A DNA stretch of 64,000 nt, taken from contig JAUSZU010000001.1 in NCBI GenBank assembly GCA_030817875.1, positions 2,728,001 through 2,792,000 of the forward strand, written 5' to 3'. The stretch's first letter is position 1; every line of letters starts with the position of its first letter. Shown here in pieces: positions 17,059-24,979 of this stretch. This DNA is from Flavobacterium sp. W4I14. GTDB taxonomy: Bacteria; Bacteroidota; Bacteroidia; Sphingobacteriales; Sphingobacteriaceae. The translations under genes were made by a program, and so were the position numbers. The notes beneath the pieces were generated by a model. That model saw only the letters and a list, made by a program, of their open reading frames with translations, was not told the DNA's origin and made no database searches.

Positions 17059-17385
17059 ACGAAAGAGTGCAGTTAGTGACCATCAAATCACCATCCGATA
17101 ATCGTAAAATAAAAAGGGAACACTCAGGTCCCCTTTTTCGTATCCAAGGACAAAAGCCCAATTAAAGAACGATGAATGAAATTGATCGGTTAATAAATCA
17201 ATAATTTCTGCCAGTAATCTAACCTTCAATATTTGCTGCAAATAAAAAATTATGTAAGAGGTATCAAATATTATGTAAGCGTACATTATAAATCTTGGTA
17301 AATCATGGTACTATTAAAATTTCGTTACACTGTCGTTAATTAATCATACATTTCCGATATTGTCTATACATCAACCGTAAAACTT
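17059..17385. other. 327-bp region upstream of the LytTR gene
   Basis: It carries a hairpin at 17111-17138 (AAAAAGGGAAC / GTCCCCTTTTT, one mismatch) that would act as a terminator on either strand, and the direct-repeat site at 17249-17279. A 67-codon minus-strand frame at 17083-17286 crosses both and has no recognisable features, so it is not called as a gene. Confidence 0.5.
17249..17279. promoter_or_regulatory. LytTR-type tandem direct-repeat operator upstream of the response regulator
   Basis: Two identical 10-bp repeats ATTATGTAAG start at 17249 and 17270, exactly 21 bp apart (two helical turns). LytTR proteins bind paired direct repeats at about this spacing. The same arrangement recurs upstream of the kinase gene. 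It lies 107 bp before the response regulator start. Confidence 0.65.
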
Positions 17386-18105
17386 ATGCAACTCAGCTCT
17401 ATTATAATAGATGATGAACCTCATGCAAGGATAGAAATTTATGATCTGATCACGATCACGCCCAATATTATCTGTCAGGGCAGTTTCGAGAACATCGGGG
17501 ATGCACTGGAATACTTAAAACAAAACGACCCGGTAGATATTGTTTTTTGCGATGTATCAATGCCGGATGTAGATGGTCTGGAAGCTGGGATGATCCTTAA
17601 AGCGTACTGTGATTATCTGATCTATGTGACAGCCCATCGGTTTCATGGTCCGGAAACTTATGAGGTTAAAGCGTCGGGATACCTGCTCAAACCTTTAAGA
17701 TTCAACAAATTTACCAGACAGATACAGGATATCATGGACGACAAGGAGGAGTCACTGTGGAGAGAATCTGAAGATCAGACCATATTTGTGAAGGGATCTG
17801 ATAAAAATAGTTTTTTGCCTATCAACGCTCAGGAAATCGTATACATACAAGGTATGGACAATTATATAAAATTTTTCACTACAGAAGGAGAAAAGACAAC
17901 TTACATGCAGTTGAAGGACCTAGAATCGACTCTGATGAGACAGCAAAGGTATTTAAGAGTGGCGAAATCCATTATTATCTCCCTGAAATTTCTGGAAAAA
18001 GTAGATGGATATGTAGCTTACATGAAAACTGGAGAAGTCTTTAACATTGGAAAAGTTTACCGGCCGGCTTTTAGAAATCTTTTACAACAACGTAGACTTA
18101 ATTAG
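17386..18105 (+). CDS. LytTR-family response regulator
   Basis: A 239-residue protein with a receiver domain (about 4-118) and a LytTR DNA-binding domain (about 135-235). Acidic residues DDE at 9-11, phosphoacceptor Asp56 in DIVFCDVSMP and the SGYLLKP lysine are all present. The LytTR part has VYIQGMDNYIKFFTTEGEKT and LRVAKSIIISLKFLEKVDGY. It pairs with the LytS-type kinase 255 bp downstream. Two paired direct-repeat sites flank it and are its probable targets. It is convergent with a small Thr-rich peptide gene, the two ends overlapping by 8 bp. Confidence 0.92.
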   Translation: MQLSSIIIDDEPHARIEIYDLITITPNIICQGSFENIGDALEYLKQNDPVDIVFCDVSMPDVDGLEAGMILKAYCDYLIYVTAHRFHGPETYEVKASGYLLKPLRFNKFTRQIQDIMDDKEESLWRESEDQTIFVKGSDKNSFLPINAQEIVYIQGMDNYIKFFTTEGEKTTYMQLKDLESTLMRQQRYLRVAKSIIISLKFLEKVDGYVAYMKTGEVFNIGKVYRPAFRNLLQQRRLN

Positions 18106-18253
18106 TTACGCCTGAGACCACACTGGTAGTATTGGTCGTTGTGGTGAACAATGTAGTTGTGGGATCGGAAGTATTTTTCCAGTTACCCTGTTTGACATTT
18201 TTGAAAACAAACAATGTTCTCTTTTGAATTCGGGATGTGTGATTACTTTTCAT
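18098..18253 (-). CDS. Small Thr-rich peptide (51 aa), precursor-like
   Basis: The frame is open from 18307, but the ATG at 18253 leaves room for a promoter between it and the direct-repeat site at 18312-18342, and gives 51 residues. The N-terminal half is basic (SRIQKRTLFVFKNVKQGN); the last 24 residues contain 11 Thr and 3 Ser (DPTTTLFTTTTNTT). This leader/core split resembles precursors of modified peptides in Bacteroidetes, but no modification enzyme is visible nearby. It lies between the response regulator and kinase genes, antisense to both. Expression and identity are inferred from composition and from the operator in front of it. Confidence 0.5.
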   Translation of the reverse strand: MKSNHTSRIQKRTLFVFKNVKQGNWKNTSDPTTTLFTTTTNTTSVVSGVTN

Positions 18254-18311
18254 GGTCTTGAATTTTAAATGAAGACCAATTTTAGTATGGCGCTTTTGGG
18301 CTGACATTTTT

Positions 18312-18342
18312 ATTATGTATGGAGTATCAAATATTATGTAGG
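18312..18342. promoter_or_regulatory. LytTR-type tandem direct-repeat operator between peptide and kinase genes
   Basis: ATTATGTATG at 18312 and ATTATGTAGG at 18333, again 21 bp apart, with the intervening GTATCAAAT identical to the site at 17249-17279. It lies 59 bp upstream of the peptide start and just before the kinase start, so it could control either gene. The centre is about 60 bp from a plausible start point for the peptide transcript, a usual activator position. Confidence 0.65.
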
Positions 18343-18360
18343 AGGATCAAATCATGGGGT

Positions 18361-19377
18361 ATGGAGCCTGTTATCCATGCCATTTTGTGGATATTTTTCA
18401 TAGGTGGCGAGGTGCTAAGCGTGGCCTTGCTGACCGGAAGCTACAGCTCTCCAATACACTATGTTTCCTTTTACCTGCTCAACATTGCTTTGTTCTATAG
18501 TTATGTATGGTTGCTTTTCCGGATTCCAGAGAAATCCCCCTTTCCATGGCTTTGGGTACTGCTGATCTTTATATCAATGATGGTGCTTTATGTTGGCCTT
18601 GCCGGAATGCTGACCACCATCCTTAAAAACGCCGCCTACAAGGCCAATCCAATCAGTATATTTACAGAAAAATTCATTGTTTCAACCAGTTGGAGGGGCT
18701 TTTACTTCATGCTTTTTGGAACCGGCTATGTAGCGCTCAAAATAAATTCCAGAAGACGCATCAATGAACTGGCCAAGGCGGTGGAAATCGCACAGTTAAA
18801 AGAAGAACTTATGTCAACGGAAAAGGCTTTTCTACGTTCGCAGATCAATCCACACTTCTTATTCAATACGCTAAGCTTCATCAACCATGCGACAAAGTAT
18901 TATCCCGAAAATGCAAGGACAGCAATTGCGCTGCTATCGGAAATCATGGATTATGCATTAGAAAGCAATAAGGAGGAATTTGTTCTACTATCAGAAGAAG
19001 TTGAACAGATCGATAACATGATCGCCCTTAACCGCCTACGGTTTGGAGATAAACTCAATCTTGTGTTTGAAAAAAGTCCCGACTGCGGAACGGCCAGAAT
19101 TGTTCCCCTTATTATGTTAACCTTGGTGGAAAATGTATTTAAACACGGGAACTTATTGCACGAGACAGAGGTAACATCCATTAAACTTGTGTGCACAGAA
19201 AAATCCATTGTATTTATTACATCAAACCCACTGGACCGCAGTAAAGGTTCCCAAGGCGAGCAGACTGGGCTGAAGAATATCCAGGCAAGGCTTTCGAATT
19301 CTTATCCGAAAAGACATCTATTCGTTTCAGGAGCAGTGAACGAGCGTTTTATTACTGAATTGACAATTGAACTATAA
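18361..19377 (+). CDS. LytS-type sensor histidine kinase
   Basis: The frame is open from an ATG at 18319, but that codon lies inside the direct-repeat operator; the ATG at 18361 starts directly before the first transmembrane helix and gives 338 residues. Four transmembrane helices span about 5-128. The His-kinase domain has FLRSQINPHFLFNTLSFINH with phosphoacceptor His165, and the ATPase part has LTLVENVFKHG (N box) and TGLKNIQARL (G box). No separate sensor domain is present, so the signal is probably sensed in or near the membrane. It is the partner of the LytTR response regulator upstream. Confidence 0.9.
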   Translation: MEPVIHAILWIFFIGGEVLSVALLTGSYSSPIHYVSFYLLNIALFYSYVWLLFRIPEKSPFPWLWVLLIFISMMVLYVGLAGMLTTILKNAAYKANPISIFTEKFIVSTSWRGFYFMLFGTGYVALKINSRRRINELAKAVEIAQLKEELMSTEKAFLRSQINPHFLFNTLSFINHATKYYPENARTAIALLSEIMDYALESNKEEFVLLSEEVEQIDNMIALNRLRFGDKLNLVFEKSPDCGTARIVPLIMLTLVENVFKHGNLLHETEVTSIKLVCTEKSIVFITSNPLDRSKGSQGEQTGLKNIQARLSNSYPKRHLFVSGAVNERFITELTIEL

Positions 19378-20202
19378 TATTAAAACCATAACTATGAACC
19401 TGCAAAAAACACTCATCCGCCTTTACAGAAAGTCCACCAAATTAGGCGAGGCAAGAATAAAATCAAAGGAGCTAAAAAAATCCTTCATAAAAATTTAATG
19501 CAAATGAAGATCTGGACATTTCAAACATTTAACGGGCAATAGACGGACACTTTGCAATAAAAACATTTTCTGACCTGATCGCCAAACTGCCAGGTGAGCT
19601 TATGGAAATACAACGCAAAACTATTATAGTGCTCAAGGCTATAGGGATTCACGCCAAGAAAAAAATCTTGATTGAGCACGAGCAGTTTGGACCTATCAAC
19701 TTTTGGTACGAAGGAACATTCCTGTATTTTGGAAAACCAGAATAATGAACCTCAAACACATCAACATCCCTTGCTTTGGAAATGCGGATACACTTTAACA
19801 ATATCCATAATGATCGCATTTCAGTGGACCAGGCCAGCCAGACTAACCTTCCCCTCTGACTTTTTGACCAATAACAGCACTAATGTGTGTATTTCGGTGA
19901 AAGTGGTTCATCGTCACTTTTGGTGAAACGGTTGGTTCAACAGATCTGGAAGTATATAAATCCTAATCTATGGTAGAATTTATGTGGTATTAAAACCTGA
20001 AGATTATCACAAAATCAGAAACCTCACAAAAGTGACTAAGAGCCAGTTTAAATGCGTAACAGGCGGCCATTTTTGCCGAAATGCTCACTATGATCATCGT
20101 TTGTTAATAAAGACTTTCGCCCACCACCTAAAATAGGGAAGAACCACTTTGCTGAAAAGAAGTGGTCACTTTTGAAATAATCACCCGATAAGACCTTCTC
20201 AT
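19378..20202. other. 825-bp decayed region between kinase and coupling-protein genes
   Basis: No intact gene. It includes a 34-codon frame from 19394 (MNLQKTLIRLYRKSTKLGEA...), a 47-codon frame 19602-19745 (MEIQRKTIIVLKAIGIHAKK...) that looks like a gene fragment, and IS21-like terminal sequences at about 19886-20184. It marks the boundary between cargo and the mobilisation module. Confidence 0.5.
19886..20184. mobile_element. Decayed IS21-family ends without transposase
   Basis: GTATTTCGGTGAAAGTGG begins at 19889 and a second GGTGAAA-type repeat follows at 19922. The reverse strand at 20064-20088 reads GCATTTCGGCAAAAATGG, and another pair (TATTTCAAAAGTGACCACT, then TCAGCAAAGTGG) lies at 20143-20176. 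Multiple subterminal repeats of this kind are typical of IS21-family ends. No istA or istB remains between them. It is best read as a solo remnant. Confidence 0.5.
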
Positions 20203-22263
20203 TTAAAAAGAAATAGTATTGCTGGTACTTTCCTTATTTCCAAGATTACTCTTTTTAGCCAGCTTTTTAACTTTCAACCTTTTCTTATTAGTATTGCGCA
20301 AAGCATTTTGATCCTGCTTAGCTTGAGAATCGCCCGATTCCGACTTTAGCAGATCCGCGACCTGTGCTTTTATGCTTTCGTAATTCTCCCTAATCTCTTC
20401 AGCGGACACTATTTTCACTATCGGTATCGGCTTATATAACTTTTCCTCCTTTGCGATCGCCTCATGATCATTCTGGATTTCGCAATGAAACATTTTTAAG
20501 GCAATCTTTTCTTCGGGATTGTCTGCCACCATGCCCACAAATTCACCGGACGAAAGCGATGCTATTTTAGAAGCAGGAATAGCATAATCCAATTGCGTGC
20601 TTTGTGAAATCGAGACATCGCTACTGTTGATACTCTTCGACTGTCGGTCCTGCATAATTTTCCCAAAAGTCTCGCTCAGACTCTTAGCGGTACTTCCTGT
20701 CACCTGGCCAGAAATAATATTGCCCACGATCCCGGTAATTACTTCCGACTGTTCTGCACCATAATCTTTTTTAAGCTGGCTAAAATCCTGTACCGCTAAA
20801 GCTGTGGCAACCTTGTTACTTCTTGCAGTGGCGATAAGGCTGTCCATGTTATTGAAAAATATGGTAGGAAATTCATCAAAGATCAACGCGCTTTTCAATT
20901 TCCCCTTTTTGTTGACCAGCTTGATCATCCTGGAAATATAAAGAGAAAGAACAGCTCCATAAACCTGAAGCTTTTGTGGGTTATTGCCTACGCAGATAAT
21001 CTTAGGCTCATCCGGATTGTTCACATCCAGCGTGAAATCATTGCCGCTCAATACATAATATAGCTGAGGCGAGGAAAGTCTCGCCAGTCCGATCTTTGCC
21101 GAGGCGATCTGGCCCTCCAGCTGCGCCATTGCTTCATTCCGGTAGGCGCTGATGAAGGGATTGATCAGTACCTTAATTTCTTCTTCCTTTTGCAGTACAT
21201 TAAAAAGCTGCTCATAGTCCGCCTGCATGAGCTCAATTACATGCGGAAGGGTACAATATTTTCCATCCTTATATTTCTTTAAGTACCAGATGATGGCAGT
21301 AAGGAAGTTTATCGGGCTCTCTACAAAGAAATCCCCTTGCTTTTTGATCCAATCACGGTTCAGGCCCATCATGATGGTCCTGCTCGCCTCTGTCGCATCG
21401 GTAATATCGGTCATAGCCGCCGGATCAAGCGGATTACAGCGGTGGGTACGGTTCAGGTCATCAAAATTTATAACATAAAATTTTGGTTTGACTTTATAGC
21501 GTTCGATATACTTTAGCAGGCAGTTATATGTGATCACTGAAAGGTCATCATATTTAAAGTCATAGATAAACACACTAAACCCTTTTCCCATCAGCTGATT
21601 GATCAGGTGGCGGATGACAAAATAAGACTTACCTGCTCCAGGGGTTCCCGCAACCAGCAGGCCCCTAAAAAGGTTGATCAGATTAATCCAGCTATCACGT
21701 ATCTCCCCCTTATACCGGTATTTCGCTGGAAGGTTTACGGAGTATTCGTTTTCAAGCAACCGTTCTTCCTGGGGAAAGGTTTCATTTTCCGAATTGAATA
21801 TATCCTTCACTAAACTTTGCCTGATCCTTCTGGAGATCCAAGTACCGGAGGCAAGGATTAACAAAAAGCCGGTAACGGTAACCACGCAATACACACCAAC
21901 CAGCAGATTTGCGGGCCAGTGAAAATACAGGAACAGAATGGCGCTGAAATAGAAAACCAGTCCGGTTACCATGTAAACACAAATCTGTTGAAGTGTGATA
22001 TCTTCATCTTTTTTCCCTTTTACACCCAAAAGTGAAATCACCAGAAAGACAAGCGCTGTAATCTTTGCAAGCCACCAACCATCAAAAATATCGAGCGCTG
22101 CGAGCTTGGTTACTATTTTATCCGTTATATTAGAATGCCATCCCCAAGCTAAAAAAACCTGAAAAAACCGGATATAAAAGTGCATCGCAAGCAGGAAAAC
22201 GCTTATCATCCTGCTTAAATCCAGTATCTTTCTGAGTCCCTGGGTGTCTTCGCCTGTGTTCAT
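20203..22263 (-). CDS. mobC: Type IV coupling protein (MobC/TraG-TraD family)
   Basis: A 686-residue ATPase linking the relaxosome to the secretion channel. Four N-terminal transmembrane helices (about 15-160) precede the motor domain: Walker A AGTPGAGKSYFVIRHL near 205-215 and Walker B ALIFDEFPTIF near 458-466. The C-terminus is basic (KKRLKVKKLAKKSNLG). In Bacteroidetes elements this gene is called mobC or traG-like; it is distinct from the VirB4-like TraG at 3.2 kb. It lies 4 bp downstream of the relaxase gene, forming mobA-mobB-mobC. Confidence 0.9.
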   Translation of the reverse strand: MNTGEDTQGLRKILDLSRMISVFLLAMHFYIRFFQVFLAWGWHSNITDKIVTKLAALDIFDGWWLAKITALVFLVISLLGVKGKKDEDITLQQICVYMVTGLVFYFSAILFLYFHWPANLLVGVYCVVTVTGFLLILASGTWISRRIRQSLVKDIFNSENETFPQEERLLENEYSVNLPAKYRYKGEIRDSWINLINLFRGLLVAGTPGAGKSYFVIRHLINQLMGKGFSVFIYDFKYDDLSVITYNCLLKYIERYKVKPKFYVINFDDLNRTHRCNPLDPAAMTDITDATEASRTIMMGLNRDWIKKQGDFFVESPINFLTAIIWYLKKYKDGKYCTLPHVIELMQADYEQLFNVLQKEEEIKVLINPFISAYRNEAMAQLEGQIASAKIGLARLSSPQLYYVLSGNDFTLDVNNPDEPKIICVGNNPQKLQVYGAVLSLYISRMIKLVNKKGKLKSALIFDEFPTIFFNNMDSLIATARSNKVATALAVQDFSQLKKDYGAEQSEVITGIVGNIISGQVTGSTAKSLSETFGKIMQDRQSKSINSSDVSISQSTQLDYAIPASKIASLSSGEFVGMVADNPEEKIALKMFHCEIQNDHEAIAKEEKLYKPIPIVKIVSAEEIRENYESIKAQVADLLKSESGDSQAKQDQNALRNTNKKRLKVKKLAKKSNLGNKESTSNTISF

Positions 22264-22267
22264 AATT

Positions 22268-23545
22268 TTAAATTTGGTTTGATAAATCCCTGTTTTTTAA
22301 ACGACCTTTTTTCTTCTTCTTTTTCTTTCTGGTTGATAACATTAACGAAGGTTCCTGCGCCGGTTTCTCAAATAAAAACTCCAGGAGGCTATCGTGCGCA
22401 GAATTGCTGGCGACGCTTGCAGCCGCCAATGAAACTTCTGATTGGCGTTCAATCAAAATTGGAGCATCCGTCTTACGCTCCACCAGACCAGATTCACCTT
22501 TATGCAGCCTTTCCAGAATAGCCTTCGCGCTGAAAGGTTTACCCAAATCACTACCATTGAATACACAGCGGCTATTATGGTCAACATAGGTTAGACCATA
22601 AATCCTGCCTTCACTGTTCTGCCGGAACAGTACCGAGATGCCCTGTTTCCCCAAAGCATTGACTAAGTCATCCTGTGTTGCCAGATGATCCTTATCAAGT
22701 GATTTTGAAACAGCCGACCTTAACTGTTCAGCATAAACTTTCCTTTTTTCAAGGTTACGGGCAAATCTGCTTTCCACTTTATTCAAAATAGGCTTCCCAG
22801 CAAATGAGCTCGCCTTAAAAGGTATCCCTACACGTTTACCATCAGCATCTAGTACCGAATAAACCAGTCCCCTTTTTTGAAACATCAGGGAATCTTCCGG
22901 TCCCCGGTCTGCAATCACGTTATATGTTTTAAGTACCGCGTTGTACTCAGCAAGGGAGGTAAACTTATAGCTTCTCAATACCGCCGTTACCACATTGTAA
23001 ATCGATCTTTTGGTCTGTTTTTCGCCATAGGCAGCCCTTTCGATGTTGGCCGGCAGAATGAGAAGTTCCGTTCCCCGTCCTTCGGCTTTGAGCAAATGGT
23101 ATTCAAGTTCTAGTTCCTTCCTAGCCTTTTCCGATAGGATTCTCCCGATATTGTGCATATCTATCCTCGCCGAATCAGCTTTAATGTTCGTAGTGACAAT
23201 ATGGATGTGGGGATGGCTGGCATCATCATGTTTATAAGCCAAGAATGGCTGATCACCAAAACCGATTTTATCCATATAGTCTACAGCTATTTTCTGAAGG
23301 GTTTCTACAGATAAAATCTCAGACCGGTGAAAATTGAGCATGATATGGACGGCGTTAGTCTTTACCCTACTATTGAGCTTGGTCAAGTGTTCAAACCTTG
23401 CCACTTTGTGCCGCAGCTCGAGCTGTTCAATGTCCAGTCCAAAGCGGCTGGCCAGGATAGGCTTTACTGTTCCCAGGGCAACCCGGGATTCGTTATAATT
23501 GATCAGCCCCCTGATACTTTCGCCTGTCAATATCCTCGCAACCAT
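22268..23545 (-). CDS. mobB: Relaxase/mobilisation nuclease (MobB-type)
   Basis: A 425-residue relaxase. The metal-binding three-histidine motif appears as HPHIHIVTTNI near residue 110, after the YMDKIGFGDQPFLAYKHDD stretch. The proposed nicking region lies at the N-terminus (MVARILTGESIRGLINYNE; Tyr17). The C-terminal third is basic and ends in a lysine cluster (RKKKKKKKGRLKNR), which may bind DNA. It overlaps mobA by 19 bp and is followed 4 bp later by the coupling protein. It nicks oriT and pilots the strand into the recipient. Confidence 0.92.
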   Translation of the reverse strand: MVARILTGESIRGLINYNESRVALGTVKPILASRFGLDIEQLELRHKVARFEHLTKLNSRVKTNAVHIMLNFHRSEILSVETLQKIAVDYMDKIGFGDQPFLAYKHDDASHPHIHIVTTNIKADSARIDMHNIGRILSEKARKELELEYHLLKAEGRGTELLILPANIERAAYGEKQTKRSIYNVVTAVLRSYKFTSLAEYNAVLKTYNVIADRGPEDSLMFQKRGLVYSVLDADGKRVGIPFKASSFAGKPILNKVESRFARNLEKRKVYAEQLRSAVSKSLDKDHLATQDDLVNALGKQGISVLFRQNSEGRIYGLTYVDHNSRCVFNGSDLGKPFSAKAILERLHKGESGLVERKTDAPILIERQSEVSLAAASVASNSAHDSLLEFLFEKPAQEPSLMLSTRKKKKKKKGRLKNRDLSNQI

Positions 23546-23937
23546 TTCATTGACATCTGGGTAATAATCTCCAATAACCGATCTACCTTTTCACCGACAT
23601 TTTTATACAGATCGCTGGTGCGCATAAAATAGAAAGACCGCTGCGCCTCGTTTTCCGAGGTATGAAAATGCCTGGTCTGTTGATTGATGTTTACCCCTAT
23701 CGCCTTGAGTTCCTTTCTGATTGAGGCAAGCTCTTCCATAGGCGCGTTCATTGTTATATCCCGGGTCAGCATTAAGATCTTTTCCTTTGAAAGGATATTT
23801 CTGGCCACCTCCCCTATTGACTGACAATTGCTATGGGTCTGAATTTTTTCCAGCCTCTTAAAGGTATTTTCATTTACTCTAAAAATGATTGGATGCGTCA
23901 AAAGACCTTCCGTATTTTTTGATTTTTTCCTTGGCAT
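23527..23937 (-). CDS. mobA: MobA-type relaxosome accessory protein
   Basis: A 136-residue basic protein with a ribbon-helix-helix-like N-terminus (HPIIFRVNENTFKRLEKIQ...) and a helical C-terminus, as in plasmid-mobilisation relaxosome proteins. LKAIGVNINQQTRHFH corresponds to the conserved LxxIGNNINQ motif of this family. It is the first gene of the mob operon; the presumed oriT lies immediately upstream. It likely binds oriT and recruits the relaxase. Confidence 0.87.
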   Translation of the reverse strand: MPRKKSKNTEGLLTHPIIFRVNENTFKRLEKIQTHSNCQSIGEVARNILSKEKILMLTRDITMNAPMEELASIRKELKAIGVNINQQTRHFHTSENEAQRSFYFMRTSDLYKNVGEKVDRLLEIITQMSMKWLRGY

Positions 23938-24045
23938 AATCTTGCGTTTTAATTGTCTTCAGCATTTTCGAGTTCCGAGAAAAATGCCCGACCTCAAGGG
24001 CGCAAGATTCTTTTGTGTATACAAAAGTACATCTTGCAAAACACC
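23938..24045. promoter_or_regulatory. Candidate oriT: inverted-repeat cluster upstream of mobA
   Basis: AATCTTGCG (23938-23946) is exactly inverted as CGCAAGATT (24001-24009). Inside lies an imperfect hairpin GCATTTTC...GAAAAATGC. Directly to the right, CTTTTGT and ACAAAAG (24010-24016, 24021-24027) form a 7-bp stem with loop GTAT, and ATCTTGC recurs at 24031. Dense inverted repeats abutting the mobA start are typical of an origin of transfer. The nick site cannot be assigned. Confidence 0.55.
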
Positions 24046-24395
24046 CGAGTGGTTAAAGTATTCCTATAGGTAACTCGAAGTGGTGGGTTTAACGATGTGT
24101 CTGTGTTGGACAATGCGATTCCTCGGATTGTCGATCAGGTAGCGAAATTGAAGTGATTATCTTTCGAAGATTTAATCTTAGTTGTCGATAGTATTTCGCT
24201 GAGCCAGGTTTATTTCTTCTCCAGTTTATCATTTGAGTATTCATAGCAAAGGTTTGAGTACAAATCTCAAAAGTAGACCTGGAGTTTATTGGTACTTCCG
24301 AGCGTAATCCTGCTATTTTTTGAAGATCCGTACCCATAGGACTTTGGAAACGGGTTCTTGCTTTTAGTTTTAGCTATCTAATCCCTATCCAATAA

Positions 24396-24441
24396 TGTAT
24401 TTCAGTGAAAGTATTTCCCCCATTTTGGTGGCAAACCTGTT
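24396..24441. mobile_element. IS21-like end remnant
   Basis: TGTATTTCAGTGAAAGTA at 24396 followed at about 24421 by CATTTTGGTGGCAAACCTG resembles the two subterminal repeats at 19889-19930. No transposase gene is adjacent. Together with that remnant it brackets the mob module. The short frame 24395-24535 reading MDDHEDVFMANLKKMIEEHK starts within it. Confidence 0.35.
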
Positions 24442-24527
24442 TTTCAAATTAAATTTAAACCAGATCATGGATGATCATGAGGATGTCTTTATGGCAAACC
24501 TTAAGAAGATGATAGAGGAGCATAAAG

Positions 24528-24918
24528 ATGCCTAAAGCACTGAAAACGAACGATAAGGGTTCGAACTCGAAGCCTCGTAAGAAAAAAACAGTGGTCCAGA
24601 CTTCTTTTGTGCCCTAGTGCGATCTGATCTGAAGCTTGATATTGTTACAGACCATCGCTTCCATCCTACCAGACGTTGGCGCTTTGACTATGCCATTCTG
24701 GAGCATAAGATCGCTATAGAAAAAGATGGTGGCATCTGGATGAAAGGTGGAGGTGCTCATTCACGCCCTCAGAATACCTTAAGAGACATGGAAAAGACGA
24801 CACAAGCGAACGTTTTAGGTGGACGGTAACAACAAGAACCCCTCAACAGTTAAACACTCAAGAAACGCTTGATTTGATTAGACAGACTATTCTATTAAAA
24901 TCGCTGAATCTGTTATAA
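24528..24918 (+). pseudogene. Broken phage-type nuclease-like gene
   Basis: Three frames together read one protein: MPKALKTNDKGSNSKPRKKK... to a stop at 24615-24617; then RSDLKLDIVTDHRFHPTRRW, FDYAILEHKIAIEKDGGIWM and SRPQNTLRDMEK to a stop at 24829; then RTPQQLNTQETLDLIRQTIL to 24918. The FDYAIxEHKIAIExDGG and final TPQQL blocks recall endonuclease-like proteins of Bacteroidetes phages (VRR-NUC/DUF559-like layout). A one-base loss near 24612 and a second change near 24820 explain the frame jumps. The gene is dead and marks phage-derived DNA. Confidence 0.6.
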
Positions 24919-24979
24919 TGGCAGAAAATTCTTGAAGATGAAAATTTTAACTACATTGAGCGGATTAAAACTCTCAACA

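Noticed and set aside
17083..17286. 67-codon minus-strand frame upstream of the crp-like gene
   Set aside because: It crosses a hairpin and the LytTR direct-repeat site and has no recognisable features or export signal.
18319..18360. Upstream ATG of the LytS-type kinase
   Set aside because: The ATG at 18319 falls inside the direct-repeat operator, and the extra 14 residues (MEYQILCRRIKSWG) precede the natural start at 18361.
24089..24337. 82-codon minus-strand frame upstream of mobA
   Set aside because: Its composition is not protein-like, and it lies in the decayed interval between the mob promoter region and the broken phage gene.
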